Source: DVED01 sp963838375
GTDB taxonomy: Bacteria > Cyanobacteriota > Cyanobacteriia > Cyanobacteriales > Geitlerinemataceae
Reading direction: 5' to 3'
Assembly (NCBI GenBank): GCA_963838375.1
Contig: CAWIQY010000008.1
Location: 248,001-312,000 of the forward strand
Length of the DNA stretch: 64,000 bases
Every line of letters begins with the position of its first letter. Position 1 is the first letter of the stretch. A program made the translations under genes and the position numbers. This document shows, piece after piece, positions 10,059-18,475 of the stretch. The notes under the pieces were generated by a model. That model had not been told where the DNA came from, searched no databases, and worked only from the letters and a program-made list of their open reading frames with translations.

Positions 10059-11021
10059 CTACCGCCGCCGAGACAGAACCTTCTTCCCGTTCGCCGCAGA
10101 ACCACCCTTCCACAGCGATCGGTTCTGTGCCTGTTCCAAAAGATACGCCAAGAACGCTTCCGCAATCACAGACAGCTGTTTTCCCGCTAAATACACCACA
10201 TACCAGCGACGCGCAATGGGAAAATCTCGCACATCTAGAGCCACCAATTCCCCAAGAGATCCTTCCGGCATCAGTGTATGTTCCGATAGTACCGAAATTC
10301 CCAAACCCCCGGCGATCGCTTGTTTGATCGCCTCGTTACTCCCCAGTTCTAATCGAACATTCACCGAAACCCGGCGTTTCTCAAACAGCTCTTCCACCGC
10401 TTGCCGCGTCCCCGAACCCGACTCCCGCATAATAAACGGTTCGTGTTGCAAGCGTTGGATAGGAATGTTCTTCTGGTTAGCAAGGGGATGATCTCGCCGT
10501 GCAACTACGACTAACGGATTATCTAAAACCGCTTGAGAGCAGAGATCCATATCTGCTGGCGGTTGGCTGAGGATGTAGAGATCGTCTTGATTCTCCCACA
10601 TCCGCTGAGTCAATTTCTGATGATTCGTCACTTGCAGGGAAATATCAATATCAGGATAGTTCTGGCAAAACGAACCCAGGATGCGCGGTACAAAGTATTT
10701 CGCCGTGGTGACGACGGCGAGGCGCAATTTGCCTTGTTTTGCTCCTTTGAGGTCGGCAACTTTCATCTCGAAATTGTCGAGTTGCTCGAAAACCTCCCGA
10801 CAAGTTGCCTGCAATTCCCGACCGGTATCGGTGAGATAGAGTTGCTTGCCGATGTGCTCGAACAGAGGTAAACCCACAGCCTGGGTGAGTTGTTTGACTT
10901 GCGTAGAGACGGTGGGTTGCGTAATCGAGAGTTCTTCTGCGGCTTTGGTAAAGCTGCCGTGGCGAGCCGTGGTTTCAAAGACTTTGAGCTGATGGAGAGT
11001 GGCGTGGATCACGGGTTTCAC
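10059..11021 (-). CDS. LysR-family regulator, CmpR/RbcR-like, divergent from sbtA
   Basis: A 320-residue LysR protein. The N-terminal winged helix reads HATLHQLKVFETTARHGSFT with KAAEELSITQPTVSTQVKQL as recognition helix; the effector domain follows (LRLAVVTTAKYFVP, ESGSGTRQAVE, GGLGISVLSEHTL). The sequence most resembles cyanobacterial CmpR/CbbR/RbcR-type regulators that sense inorganic-carbon status through photorespiratory metabolites such as 2-phosphoglycolate. Its position, divergent from sbtA-sbtB with a roughly 490-base shared control region, supports a role in low-CO2 induction of bicarbonate uptake. Whether it is orthologous to CmpR or NdhR/CcmR cannot be decided here. Confidence 0.88.
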   Translation of the reverse strand: MKPVIHATLHQLKVFETTARHGSFTKAAEELSITQPTVSTQVKQLTQAVGLPLFEHIGKQLYLTDTGRELQATCREVFEQLDNFEMKVADLKGAKQGKLRLAVVTTAKYFVPRILGSFCQNYPDIDISLQVTNHQKLTQRMWENQDDLYILSQPPADMDLCSQAVLDNPLVVVARRDHPLANQKNIPIQRLQHEPFIMRESGSGTRQAVEELFEKRRVSVNVRLELGSNEAIKQAIAGGLGISVLSEHTLMPEGSLGELVALDVRDFPIARRWYVVYLAGKQLSVIAEAFLAYLLEQAQNRSLWKGGSAANGKKVLSRRR

Positions 11022-11513
11022 TCCGATAAGAATTTAGTGAACAGTGCTATAAGCAATTGAAAATCGAGAAATCGTATTCCCTTTGGAGTTCGATGTTACT
11101 CTTAGTATAGAGACAAATCAATCATAAAAACAGTTTAAATAGACTTATGTCTATCAAAATAGAGAATAGTGAGTGTTAATACTCACATCCCGCCCCTTAA
11201 ACCGGATTGGCAGCAAGTGCAGAAACAGCAACGCTTTCCCTAGATGTATCGCTCGGATTCTACAAACCCATTGCTGGTAAACTATGGTCATAACAAGCTA
11301 TTGTCAATGAATCAATACTGATTAGCGCGATCGTAAACGATCGCCAGGGTGAAACCTTATCTTCCAGCACACGACGCACCAGAAGGCAGATGCAATCTCT
11401 GTGGCGGGTTGACTTGCTGCTCAACCGGATGCGTGGAGCCAGCTATCCAGGATTCAAGGCAACGCTTTCCTGCCGTCCTGACCCCTAAGATTTAATAAAG
11501 GAGAAATCACAAA
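11022..11513 (+). promoter_or_regulatory. Divergent control region between LysR gene and sbtA
   Basis: Holds three palindromes. ATAGAC-TTAT-GTCTAT at 11139-11154 and GTGAGT-GTTAAT-ACTCAC at 11169-11186 are both close to the LysR start and the right size for LysR dimer sites. GCGATCG-TAAA-CGATCGC lies at 11327-11344. A TCAATGAATCAAT motif at about 11304-11316 resembles half-sites described for carbon regulators but with unusual spacing. AAGGAG precedes the GTG start of sbtA. Site function is inference. Confidence 0.5.
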
Positions 11514-12572
11514 GTGGTATTTTTGTCCGATTTTTTGACGCGCTTTCTGGCGCAGTTACAGTCCCCCACACTCGGCTTTTTGATCGGTGGTATGGTCGTT
11601 GCTTTCCTCGGTAGCGAACTAGCAATTCCAGATCCGGTCTATACGTTCATCGTCTTCATGCTGCTCATGAAAGTCGGTCTGACCGGTGGCCAGGCGATCC
11701 GCGCCTCCGATCCCACGGAGATACTATTACCCGCGTTGTTCGCCGTGGCAATAGGAATCCTGATCGTGTTCATCGGGCGCTACACGTTGGCCAAGCTGCC
11801 GAACGTCAAAACCGTGGATGCCCTGGCGACCGCGGGCTTGTTCGGTGCTGTGAGTGGCTCTACCCTCGCCGCCGCCCTGACGCTACTGGAAGAGCAAGAG
11901 ATTTTCTATGAGCCCTGGGCAGCCGCGCTCTATCCCTTCATGGACATCCCAGCGCTCGTGACTGCGATCGTCTTGGCTAGCATCTATACCAGAAAGCAGG
12001 ATGACAGCATCAACAGGCAGCGCGTTATCGCCGGCTACGCGCCCAGCAAGCAGCGCGATACCGCAGGCAAGGTCGAGATATGGCCCATTGTCAAGGAAAG
12101 CCTCCAGGGTTCTGCCCTAACGGCACTGCTGCTCGGTCTCGCGCTGGGCTTGCTAACCGAGCCGAAAAGTGTCTATGAAACCTTCTACGATCCCCTCTTC
12201 CGAGGCTTGCTTTCGGTACTGATGCTGATCATGGGTATGGAGGCTGCCGCAAGGCTAGCTGAACTGCGCAAGGTAGCCCAGTGGTTTGCTGTATATGCCT
12301 TTGTGGCACCGCTGCTCCATGGGTTCATCGCTTTCGGTCTCGGCTGGGTTGCCCACGAAATCACAGGATTCAGCTGGGGCGGTGTCGTGATCCTGGCTGT
12401 CATCGCCGCCTCCAGTTCAGATATCTCGGCGCCGCCCACGTTACGAGCCGGTATCCCGTCGGCTAATCCTTCTTCCTACATCGGCGCGTCCACAGCCGTC
12501 GGCACGCCGGTTGCGATCGCCTTGGGAATACCGATCTTCATCGGACTCGCCCAGGCGCTGGGGGGCAGCTAA
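11514..12572 (+). CDS. sbtA: Sodium-dependent bicarbonate transporter SbtA
   Basis: A 352-residue integral membrane protein of the SbtA family, which imports bicarbonate with sodium as part of the CO2-concentrating mechanism. Characteristic segments include LGFLIGGMVVAFLGSEL, FMLLMKVGLTGGQAIR, GLFGAVSGSTLAAALTLLEE, YPFMDIPALV, and near the end SSSDISAPPTLRAGIPSANP and YIGASTAVGTPVAIALGIP. The two inverted halves of about five helices each are visible. Start is GTG at 11514, chosen because AAGGAG lies about ten bases upstream and MVFLSDFL matches the family. sbtB follows 148 bases later in the same direction. Confidence 0.97.
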   Translation: MVFLSDFLTRFLAQLQSPTLGFLIGGMVVAFLGSELAIPDPVYTFIVFMLLMKVGLTGGQAIRASDPTEILLPALFAVAIGILIVFIGRYTLAKLPNVKTVDALATAGLFGAVSGSTLAAALTLLEEQEIFYEPWAAALYPFMDIPALVTAIVLASIYTRKQDDSINRQRVIAGYAPSKQRDTAGKVEIWPIVKESLQGSALTALLLGLALGLLTEPKSVYETFYDPLFRGLLSVLMLIMGMEAAARLAELRKVAQWFAVYAFVAPLLHGFIAFGLGWVAHEITGFSWGGVVILAVIAASSSDISAPPTLRAGIPSANPSSYIGASTAVGTPVAIALGIPIFIGLAQALGGS

Positions 12573-12720
12573 TCCCAGACGGGTCGCGATCGGCCGGGGT
12601 TTCCGTAGACCGACGACCCACGCGGCGGCTATTATAATATCGGCGATATCGCCTACAGTGCTGCCGTTTTCCTGAGTTTCTATATAGTTTAATCAATACA
12701 CACATCTAGAGGTAACCCCC

Positions 12721-13053
12721 ATGGCAAAGCCAGCCAAAAAGCTCGTCATTGTCACAGAAAAGGTGCTGCTGAAAAAGATCGCCAAGATCATCGACGAAGC
12801 CGGGGCGACCGGTTTTACGGCGGTGGATGCTGGCGGTAAAGGCAGTCGCAACGTGCGATCGTCGGGACAACCCAGCGTTTCTGACAACTTCTCGAATGTC
12901 AAAATCGAGGTGCTCACCGATACTCAAGATATGGCTATGAAGATTTCCAATGAGGTCACAACGCGGTTTTTCGACGATTATGCAGGCATCATCTATATCT
13001 GTGAGGCGGAAGTCTTGAGCGCGCACAAATTCTGTGGGCCGGAGGGCTGTTAA
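12721..13053 (+). CDS. sbtB: SbtB, PII-like regulator of SbtA
   Basis: A 110-residue PII-like protein. SbtB trimers bind SbtA and adenine nucleotides (cAMP, AMP, ADP, ATP) to gate bicarbonate uptake. The sequence has the PII ferredoxin-like pattern, KLVIVTEKVLLKKIAKIIDEAGATGFTAVDAGGKGSR (split motif across residues 8-44) with the T-loop SSGQPSVSDNFSN, and ends in CGPEGC, the C-terminal redox-sensitive R-loop found in SbtB with a C-terminal disulfide. AGAGGT provides a ribosome binding site. It is followed by a strong terminator, closing the sbtAB operon. Confidence 0.95.
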   Translation: MAKPAKKLVIVTEKVLLKKIAKIIDEAGATGFTAVDAGGKGSRNVRSSGQPSVSDNFSNVKIEVLTDTQDMAMKISNEVTTRFFDDYAGIIYICEAEVLSAHKFCGPEGC

Positions 13054-13072
13054 ATCGAGATGACGTAGCCGC

Positions 13073-13101
13073 AAAAAGCCGGGGTCATGCCCCGGCTTTT
13101 T
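13073..13101 (+). terminator. Rho-independent terminator after sbtB
   Basis: Perfect 12-base arms AAAAAGCCGGGG (13073-13084) and CCCCGGCTTTTT (13090-13101) with a five-base loop and T run, 20 bases past the sbtB stop. Confidence 0.95.
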
Positions 13102-13140
13102 GGTAGCCGTGTTTCGTGCCCGTGGGACGTGGACGCAGAC

Positions 13141-13230
13141 TTGGCAATCGATCCCAAGTTGTTGCTATTGGATGAACCCTTTGGGGCGTTGGATGCGATT
13201 ACCAAAGAAAAATTGCAAGAGGAAGTTTAA
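13141..13230 (+). pseudogene. Remnant of an NrtD/CmpD-like ABC ATPase
   Basis: About 90 bases translate as LAIDPKLLLLDEPFGALDA then ITKEKLQEEV and stop at 13228-13230. This is the Walker B/D-loop segment typical of nitrate and bicarbonate ABC transporter ATPases (NrtC/D, CmpC/D). The Walker A, Q-loop and signature regions upstream are missing, replaced by the sbtB terminator region, and nothing continues downstream. So it is a decayed gene scrap. Its position behind sbtAB suggests that a cmp-type bicarbonate transporter cluster may once have stood here; nitrate transport is equally possible. Confidence 0.75.
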
Positions 13231-13239
13231 TTAAAGCGG

Positions 13240-14994
13240 CTAGACATCGGGAGCCTCAACAGGAGTGGGAAACAATTGCCGAAATCCTGCTTCCCGTTGC
13301 ACAGGGGTTTCTTCTGCCCAATTCCACATACTTTCATAGAAAAAGAAAGACACTCCAGCAAACCCTTTGTTCCGAACGATCGCTACTTTATTTTGAATTA
13401 GATCTAGGGAAGTGGGACGATTTTTTAACCCTGTTAAGACCGCAATTCCAACCGGAATATGTCCCCGTGCTGTTTCTACAGGATCTTGTCGTAGTTCTTG
13501 AGAAAACAGCGCTAAATCCTCTCGATATACTTGTAACAATAATTCTTCAACAATTCCTTTCCGTTCCCAAGTTTCCCAATCTTGGAGATATTGCGTATAG
13601 GCAAAGTTCTGGGGATTGGGAGAAACGGCAACAATGCAGTCGGGATTGGCTTGTTTGACGGCAGCAAAGACTCGTTCCATAAAGGCTGTAATTTTATCAG
13701 CCCGCCAACGCACCCAGTCGGGATCGTCTTTATTTTCCGGCGGCGCTTTGCCGTTGTGTTCTTGTTTGTAAAGCGCGACGGTATATTCGTCGTATCCGTA
13801 TTCTACGGGTAAGCCCATATGATCGTCAAATTGAATGCCGTCGATCTCATAGTTACTGGCAATTTCGACGACTAAATCTAGGATAAATTGCTGCACTTCT
13901 GGGTGAAAGGGATTCATCCAAACCCGTTCGTGGGTTCCTTCCATTTTGGTTTTCGTGCCGTCGAAACGTTGCGTCAACCATTGAGGTTTGCGCTGTGCCA
14001 ATGCCGAATCGGACGGCGCCATAAAGCCAAATTCAAACCAGGGAATGACGCGAATGTTGTGGCGTTTGCCTTCGGTAATGGCTTCTTGGAGCATATCTCG
14101 TCCTTGCAATCCGGGTTCGGGATCGATCGATCGCCCGATAATATTTTCCGAAACTTTGCTGGGATACAAAGTATATCCCCAATTCCAAACTGTGGGGTAA
14201 ATTGTATTAAAATTTAGTCGCGCTAAACGATCGATTCCATTGCGAAGATTGAGAGTAGAAAACAAGACATTGCTATCAATATTCGTCAGCCAAACCCCAC
14301 GAATTTCGGGAATGGGGGCAGTGGCAATATATTGCGTCGGAATTGCCGAAGCGGGAATTTCATCTACCATCGCTTGACACAAGAAAGCGGCAACTTCCCC
14401 GCGAGTTGCCGCGCGATTGGGGTTGAAGGTTTTGACGTTGGGATGGTTGACGGCGATGCGTCGTTCTACGGCGGCGGCGATACCGGGTTTGGCGTAGTTG
14501 GGAATGGCTGCCGCGTCGGTAAAAGCTTGGGAAAGCGTGGTGGGAATGTCCTGAGAAGGGTTGTATTTCAAACCGCCTGCCAGGGATGCCAAGGCTTGAA
14601 CTCGGGGAATGGGGAGATTGGGTTGGAAGCTACCATCAGGATATCCTGTCAGGAAACCTCGATCGTAGGCGAAGCGAATCGGACGTTTTGCCCAATGGTT
14701 GCGGGTATCGGCAAATTCTTCGGTTTGGCTGCGAACGGCGGGGAGTTGCTGGAAGGCGACATCCAGTGTGGTGGCAAATTCGGCGCGTGTCAGGGAGGCG
14801 TTGGGGCGGAAACTGCCGTCGGGATAGCCGTTGAGAATGCGGCGGTTGCCCAATTCCTGAATGCAGCTTTGCGCCCAATGTCCTTGGATATCGTTAAACC
14901 GATTTTGAGCTGTGGCGAAAGGGGCAAGGACTGATACGATACTGAAAGCGATTCCGCCGCCGATTGCTGCCAGGAGTTTGGGTAGACTCACCAT
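13240..14994 (-). CDS. SLH-domain protein with GHL10 family glycosidase domain
   Basis: A 584-residue exported protein. A signal peptide (LLAAIGGGIAFSIVSVLAPFATA) is followed by three S-layer-homology repeats at about residues 32-90, 95-150 and 160-220, recognised by HWAQ, GYPDGSFRPN, TRAEF and their variants. Then comes a glycosyl-hydrolase-like 10 (DUF187) domain starting EIRGVWLTNIDSN, with IRVIPWFEFGF, GIQFDDHMGLP and CIVAVSPNPQN. SLH repeats tether proteins to cell-wall polymers, so this is a cell-surface carbohydrate-active protein. It converges on the ABC ATPase remnant. Confidence 0.93.
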   Translation of the reverse strand: MVSLPKLLAAIGGGIAFSIVSVLAPFATAQNRFNDIQGHWAQSCIQELGNRRILNGYPDGSFRPNASLTRAEFATTLDVAFQQLPAVRSQTEEFADTRNHWAKRPIRFAYDRGFLTGYPDGSFQPNLPIPRVQALASLAGGLKYNPSQDIPTTLSQAFTDAAAIPNYAKPGIAAAVERRIAVNHPNVKTFNPNRAATRGEVAAFLCQAMVDEIPASAIPTQYIATAPIPEIRGVWLTNIDSNVLFSTLNLRNGIDRLARLNFNTIYPTVWNWGYTLYPSKVSENIIGRSIDPEPGLQGRDMLQEAITEGKRHNIRVIPWFEFGFMAPSDSALAQRKPQWLTQRFDGTKTKMEGTHERVWMNPFHPEVQQFILDLVVEIASNYEIDGIQFDDHMGLPVEYGYDEYTVALYKQEHNGKAPPENKDDPDWVRWRADKITAFMERVFAAVKQANPDCIVAVSPNPQNFAYTQYLQDWETWERKGIVEELLLQVYREDLALFSQELRQDPVETARGHIPVGIAVLTGLKNRPTSLDLIQNKVAIVRNKGFAGVSFFFYESMWNWAEETPVQREAGFRQLFPTPVEAPDV

Positions 14995-15085
14995 TCAAGG
15001 GTTGTTTATGGGTGTACGATTTAGGCGAAATTATACCAAAATCGGCGATCGATCGAATATCGAATCTCGTAATTGAAGATTGTAG

Positions 15086-15150
15086 GGACGAAGCATTTGA
15101 GCGAAAATCGATCGGGTAAACTTCAGATTTGTGGTCTAAATGCTTCGTCC
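15086..15150. repeat. Palindromic interspersed repeat, copy 1
   Basis: Inverted arms GGACGAAGCATTT (15086-15098) and AAATGCTTCGTCC (15138-15150), preceded by GTAG. It shares the GAAGCATTT core with copies at 20946-21008 and 22982-23045. Non-coding, mobile-like (MITE or REPIN type). Confidence 0.8.
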
Positions 15151-15180
15151 ATCGGCAAGTTCAGAGGTAGACGTTTATTC

Positions 15181-17094
15181 ATGGGAGTTTTCGTCGTTTT
15201 GAAACGAATTGGGCAATATAGGCAACTTTTGCTACAGCCCCAATCCGCCTGGGGTTCAAACCCCAGTCTCATAACGAAAGTCCTCTTAAGAGGACTCGAT
15301 GAGAAAATTGCAGTCCTTTTTAAAGGACTTTGGCTATTAGCCCAGAAATTCATTTGTGGGCGGTTATCGACTCCATCCGATACTTCATCCGCCTGGGGTT
15401 CAAACCCCAGTCTCATAACGAAAGTCCTCTTCAGAGGACTCGATGAGAAAATTACAGTCCTTTTTAAAGGACTTCAGCTATTAGCCCAGAAATTCATTTC
15501 GGGGCGATTTAGACAACCCATCTACATCCTATGTTTGTGTACCCTGCTGCTAACGAGTTGTGGTTCTTCTCCAAAAGATACCAAGATCGATCGGATTAGA
15601 ATCGGCACAACAACCCAAGTCAAAACCCTCGATCCTGCCGACGCTTACGAACAATCTTCGGCAATGGTCATCTATAATTTAGGCGATCGTCTCTACACTT
15701 ACAAGCCGGGAACGACAGAACTTCAACCCCAACTCGCAACCGCTTTACCTACCATTAGTTCCGACGGTTTAACTTACAAAATTCCCTTACGTTCCGGTGT
15801 TCTTTTCCACGACGGCACACCCTTCAATGCCGAAGCGATGGTCTTTTCCCTGAATCGCTTTCTGGAAAACAAAGGTCGTCCGTCTTTTTTGATTTCTAGT
15901 ATTGTTAAATCTGCTGAAGCCACGGGGGAATACGAACTCACAATTCGTCTCCAACAACCCTTTGCTGCGTTTACTTCCCTATTAACCTATCCCGGACTTT
16001 GTCCGGTTTCTCCACAAGCTTACGAAATTGGAGAAGGCAAATTCAAACCCAATACGTTTGTCAGTACCGGACCTTATAAATTAGGAACCTATAGTAGCGA
16101 TTTAATTCGCTTAGAACCCTTCGATCGATATTGGGGCGAAAAACCCGCCAACTCCGGTATCGATTTACAGCGATTTTCTAGCGGTGCGAACTTATACAAT
16201 GCTTTTCGCACAGAGGCGGTGGATGTGGCTTACCAATCTCTCGATGCCGATCAAATTCACAGCTTAGAAGAATTGGCTTCCCAAGAAGGTTGGCAAGTTG
16301 TAAAAACAGATAGTCCGGGAATTACCTATTTGGTTGTTAATTTAAAACAGCCCCCCCTCGATCGTCTAGAAGTGCGGCAAGCCCTAGCAACCGCCATCGA
16401 TCGTCAACTCCTCAACGAACGGGTTCTCTACGGGCAAGCAGAGCCTTTATACACCCTAATTCCTACCACGTTTGATGCCTCTCAACCCGTTTTCCAGGAA
16501 AAATATGGAGATGGTAATCTCGCCAAAGCCAAAGAACTCTTCGAGAAAGCGGGATTTTCTGCCAACAATCCTCTAGATTTAGAAATTTGGTATGCCTCCA
16601 ATTCGCCCGCCGCAAGTTTGGGCGTAACGGTGATGAAAGCCGTCGCCGATCGAGATTTAGAAGGTATCTTAAATATCGAACCCCGCGCTGTAGAAGCTGC
16701 CACGGCTTACGGGTATTTAGATAAAGGCGTGTATCCCATATTTTGGTTGACTTGGTATGCCGATTTTTTCGATGCGGATAATTATATCAAACCGTTTATC
16801 GATTGCGAAAAAGGATCGCCAACCACGGGATGCGAGGAAGGAGAAAGCCAGTATCACGGATCGTTTTATTATAACGAAAAAGCCAACAAACTCATCGATC
16901 GACAACGCCAAGAAAGCGACCCCAAAGCCCGAAACGCCCAATTCGTTCAACTACAAAATACGATCGCCCAAGATGTGCCGTTTATCCCGCTCTGGCAGAG
17001 TAAAGATTATGCTTTTGCACAAAAAGAGATTTCTGGAGTCCAGTTAAATGCGACGCAGCAGCTTCTGCCATTTTGGACAATTCAGTATCAGTAA
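15181..17094 (+). CDS. Family 5 (oligopeptide-type) ABC transporter substrate-binding lipoprotein with repeat-derived N-terminal extension
   Basis: From about residue 140 the protein is a standard extracellular solute-binding protein family 5: RIGTTTQVKTLDPADAYEQ, then LQPQLATALPT, YKIPLRSGVLFHDGTPFNAEA, STGPYKL and VRQALATAIDRQ. A lipoprotein signal (YILCLCTLLLTSC, Cys codon at 15559) should be at the start. Instead the frame is open far upstream through two copies of a 113-base hairpin repeat. The ATG at 15181 is preferred because AGAGGTAG lies upstream and no ATG or GTG occurs in frame between it and the lipobox. Either the repeats are translated as an N-terminal extension or an unusual start is used. 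No permease or ATPase genes adjoin it. Confidence 0.82.
   Translation: MGVFVVLKRIGQYRQLLLQPQSAWGSNPSLITKVLLRGLDEKIAVLFKGLWLLAQKFICGRLSTPSDTSSAWGSNPSLITKVLFRGLDEKITVLFKGLQLLAQKFISGRFRQPIYILCLCTLLLTSCGSSPKDTKIDRIRIGTTTQVKTLDPADAYEQSSAMVIYNLGDRLYTYKPGTTELQPQLATALPTISSDGLTYKIPLRSGVLFHDGTPFNAEAMVFSLNRFLENKGRPSFLISSIVKSAEATGEYELTIRLQQPFAAFTSLLTYPGLCPVSPQAYEIGEGKFKPNTFVSTGPYKLGTYSSDLIRLEPFDRYWGEKPANSGIDLQRFSSGANLYNAFRTEAVDVAYQSLDADQIHSLEELASQEGWQVVKTDSPGITYLVVNLKQPPLDRLEVRQALATAIDRQLLNERVLYGQAEPLYTLIPTTFDASQPVFQEKYGDGNLAKAKELFEKAGFSANNPLDLEIWYASNSPAASLGVTVMKAVADRDLEGILNIEPRAVEAATAYGYLDKGVYPIFWLTWYADFFDADNYIKPFIDCEKGSPTTGCEEGESQYHGSFYYNEKANKLIDRQRQESDPKARNAQFVQLQNTIAQDVPFIPLWQSKDYAFAQKEISGVQLNATQQLLPFWTIQYQ
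15243..15499. repeat. Two direct copies of a 113-bp three-hairpin repeat
   Basis: Copies at 15243-15355 and 15387-15499 are offset by exactly 144 bases and differ at about five positions. Each holds three successive palindromes: CTGGGGTT/AACCCCAG, AGTCCTCT/AGAGGACT and AGTCCTTT/AAAGGACT. The 144-base period keeps the reading frame, so both are inside the open frame of the solute-binding lipoprotein. Confidence 0.92.
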
Positions 17095-17177
17095 AAGCAG
17101 ATGAGTTAGGCACTCTTTGTGCTATCCCAAGATATCTTTACGAAAGATTTAGGATTCTCATAGCAAGACTCTACTTC

Positions 17178-17789
17178 TTACGGTTGTCCGGCAGCAAAGA
17201 TCGCTTTTGCTGGGAGTTGTAACTGGGAAAATATATAAGATTCTAGCTTTTCATTCAATCTAAACAACCGTTTTTCGTAGATATCTTCAACTAAGTTGCA
17301 AACCGTAATAGTGGGCTGTTTGGATTTGCCAATATATTCTCGACCACCAAGCCCCAGGTAATCTACAATCCAATATTCCGGAACCCCTAAGATGGCATAA
17401 TCTTCGACTTTACGGGCATAATCATTTTGCCAGTTGGTACTGACGACTTCCACAACTAGCTTAATGGAACTGCCAGAAGTGATGACTGGCTCTTTTTGCC
17501 ACAGGGGTTCGTGTACCAATCGAGGTAAATCTAGAACGATGAGATCGGGATGAAAGGCTGTTTGGGTGCCTAGGAGTCGAATCAAACATCGATGGGGAAT
17601 GGTATAAGGCAAATCGAGGCGGTCGATTTCTACATTAAGTTTGCGCCCTAAAAAACCAATGACTTGTTCGTGTAGTCCGGTTGGTTCCATGTCTACTAAC
17701 TCTCCATCGATCAGTTCGTATCGATCGAAATCGCCATACTGGGTGATAAATTCATCGACTGTTAGTAGGATAGGGTTAGCTTGTATCAT
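17178..17789 (-). CDS. Uma2-family (DUF820) PD-(D/E)XK nuclease-like protein
   Basis: 203 residues with the Uma2 pattern: YELIDGELVDMEPTG, HEQVIGFLGRKL, the acidic HPDLIVLD and the LVVEVVSTNW-x-NDYARKVEDY stretch, then PEYWIVDYL. These are the PD-(D/E)XK positions of the family. Uma2 proteins are extremely expanded in cyanobacteria and their biological role is not established, though the fold is that of restriction-type nucleases. Two more members lie in this window (21039-21842 and 51570-52157). Confidence 0.9.
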   Translation of the reverse strand: MIQANPILLTVDEFITQYGDFDRYELIDGELVDMEPTGLHEQVIGFLGRKLNVEIDRLDLPYTIPHRCLIRLLGTQTAFHPDLIVLDLPRLVHEPLWQKEPVITSGSSIKLVVEVVSTNWQNDYARKVEDYAILGVPEYWIVDYLGLGGREYIGKSKQPTITVCNLVEDIYEKRLFRLNEKLESYIFSQLQLPAKAIFAAGQP

Positions 17790-17981
17790 TTCTACTATTT
17801 GAATCGATCGCTCTCAAAAGAAATTATACAGGATGGCTTGCGTGACCAAAACGGATAATTCTCTAAATTAGCATATTGTCGAATCTGAAATTTGGCACAA
17901 TAGTAAACATCGATCTCCCATTCCCAAAACCGCAATGACCTAAAGTCTAAATCCCACAATTGTCCCACCGCCTTTCCCATA

Positions 17982-18016
17982 TCAGTGGCGGAAGTCGAAT
18001 CGTTCGTCAGCTAACC
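17982..18016 (+). pseudogene. 3' stub of a Uma2-type gene
   Basis: The plus-strand reading ends VAEVESFVS-stop at 18014-18016, nearly identical to the last residues (VAEVERFVS) of the intact Uma2 gene ending at 21842. Nucleotide similarity covers 17982-18037 against 21810-21865 and stops abruptly at both ends. No upstream coding sequence matches, so only a stub of the gene remains. Confidence 0.7.
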
Positions 18017-18238
18017 TCGCTTTCGCAAAAACCAACCGAAAATATTCAGTTCCCCACGCATTTTTACCAACTCTTGACGGTTCGCTTCGGCGGTGGCGTA
18101 ATACCACTGGCAGTAACTTTCTAATTCTTCGCGATACTGAACTTCTCGATGAAATTCTTGGCTGGTTTGGTGGACGGCAAACGCTTCGTCAACGGCTTGT
18201 TCGGGAATGGGGATGATTTCTCGAAAGTCTTGATTCAT
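18011..18238 (-). CDS. Small conserved-looking hypothetical protein
   Basis: 75 residues, soluble, helical and charged (REIIPIPEQAVDEAFAVH, EELESYCQWYYATAEANRQ), ending MRGELNIFGWFLRKRG. I do not recognise a characterised family, but it reads as a genuine small cyanobacterial protein. Its last codons overlap, on the opposite strand, the tail of a Uma2 stub. The same FLRKRG tail reappears after the intact Uma2 gene at 21843-21865, where the rest of this small gene is missing. No function is proposed. Confidence 0.6.
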   Translation of the reverse strand: MNQDFREIIPIPEQAVDEAFAVHQTSQEFHREVQYREELESYCQWYYATAEANRQELVKMRGELNIFGWFLRKRG

Positions 18239-18475
18239 CGATGGTTTTGGGTGGGTTTGCAGGAAGATGAGCTTTACAGAATCTTTAAAATATCTCCTGT
18301 TTTTTGTAAGTTTTCATCAAAGCTTTGCAATAAACTCAGTATAAACACGTAGTTTTTGTGGCAAGTCTTTGTAAAAGGTGGTTATACTGCTCAGTATATT
18401 CGCGGAAGCTAGAGAACGTTGATGTTAGATTAACGATCGCTGACAACAAACAAGGCGCGAACCGATGATCTGCGG

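Noticed and set aside
15252..15265. GGGGTTCAAACCCC resembling a tRNA T-arm
   Set aside because: It belongs to the direct hairpin repeat, occurs twice, and no acceptor or anticodon arms surround it.
17795..17980. Possible 61-residue minus-strand protein between Uma2 and the small gene
   Set aside because: Composition and lack of any recognisable pattern or ribosome binding site do not support a gene; the region is the edge of a recombination junction.
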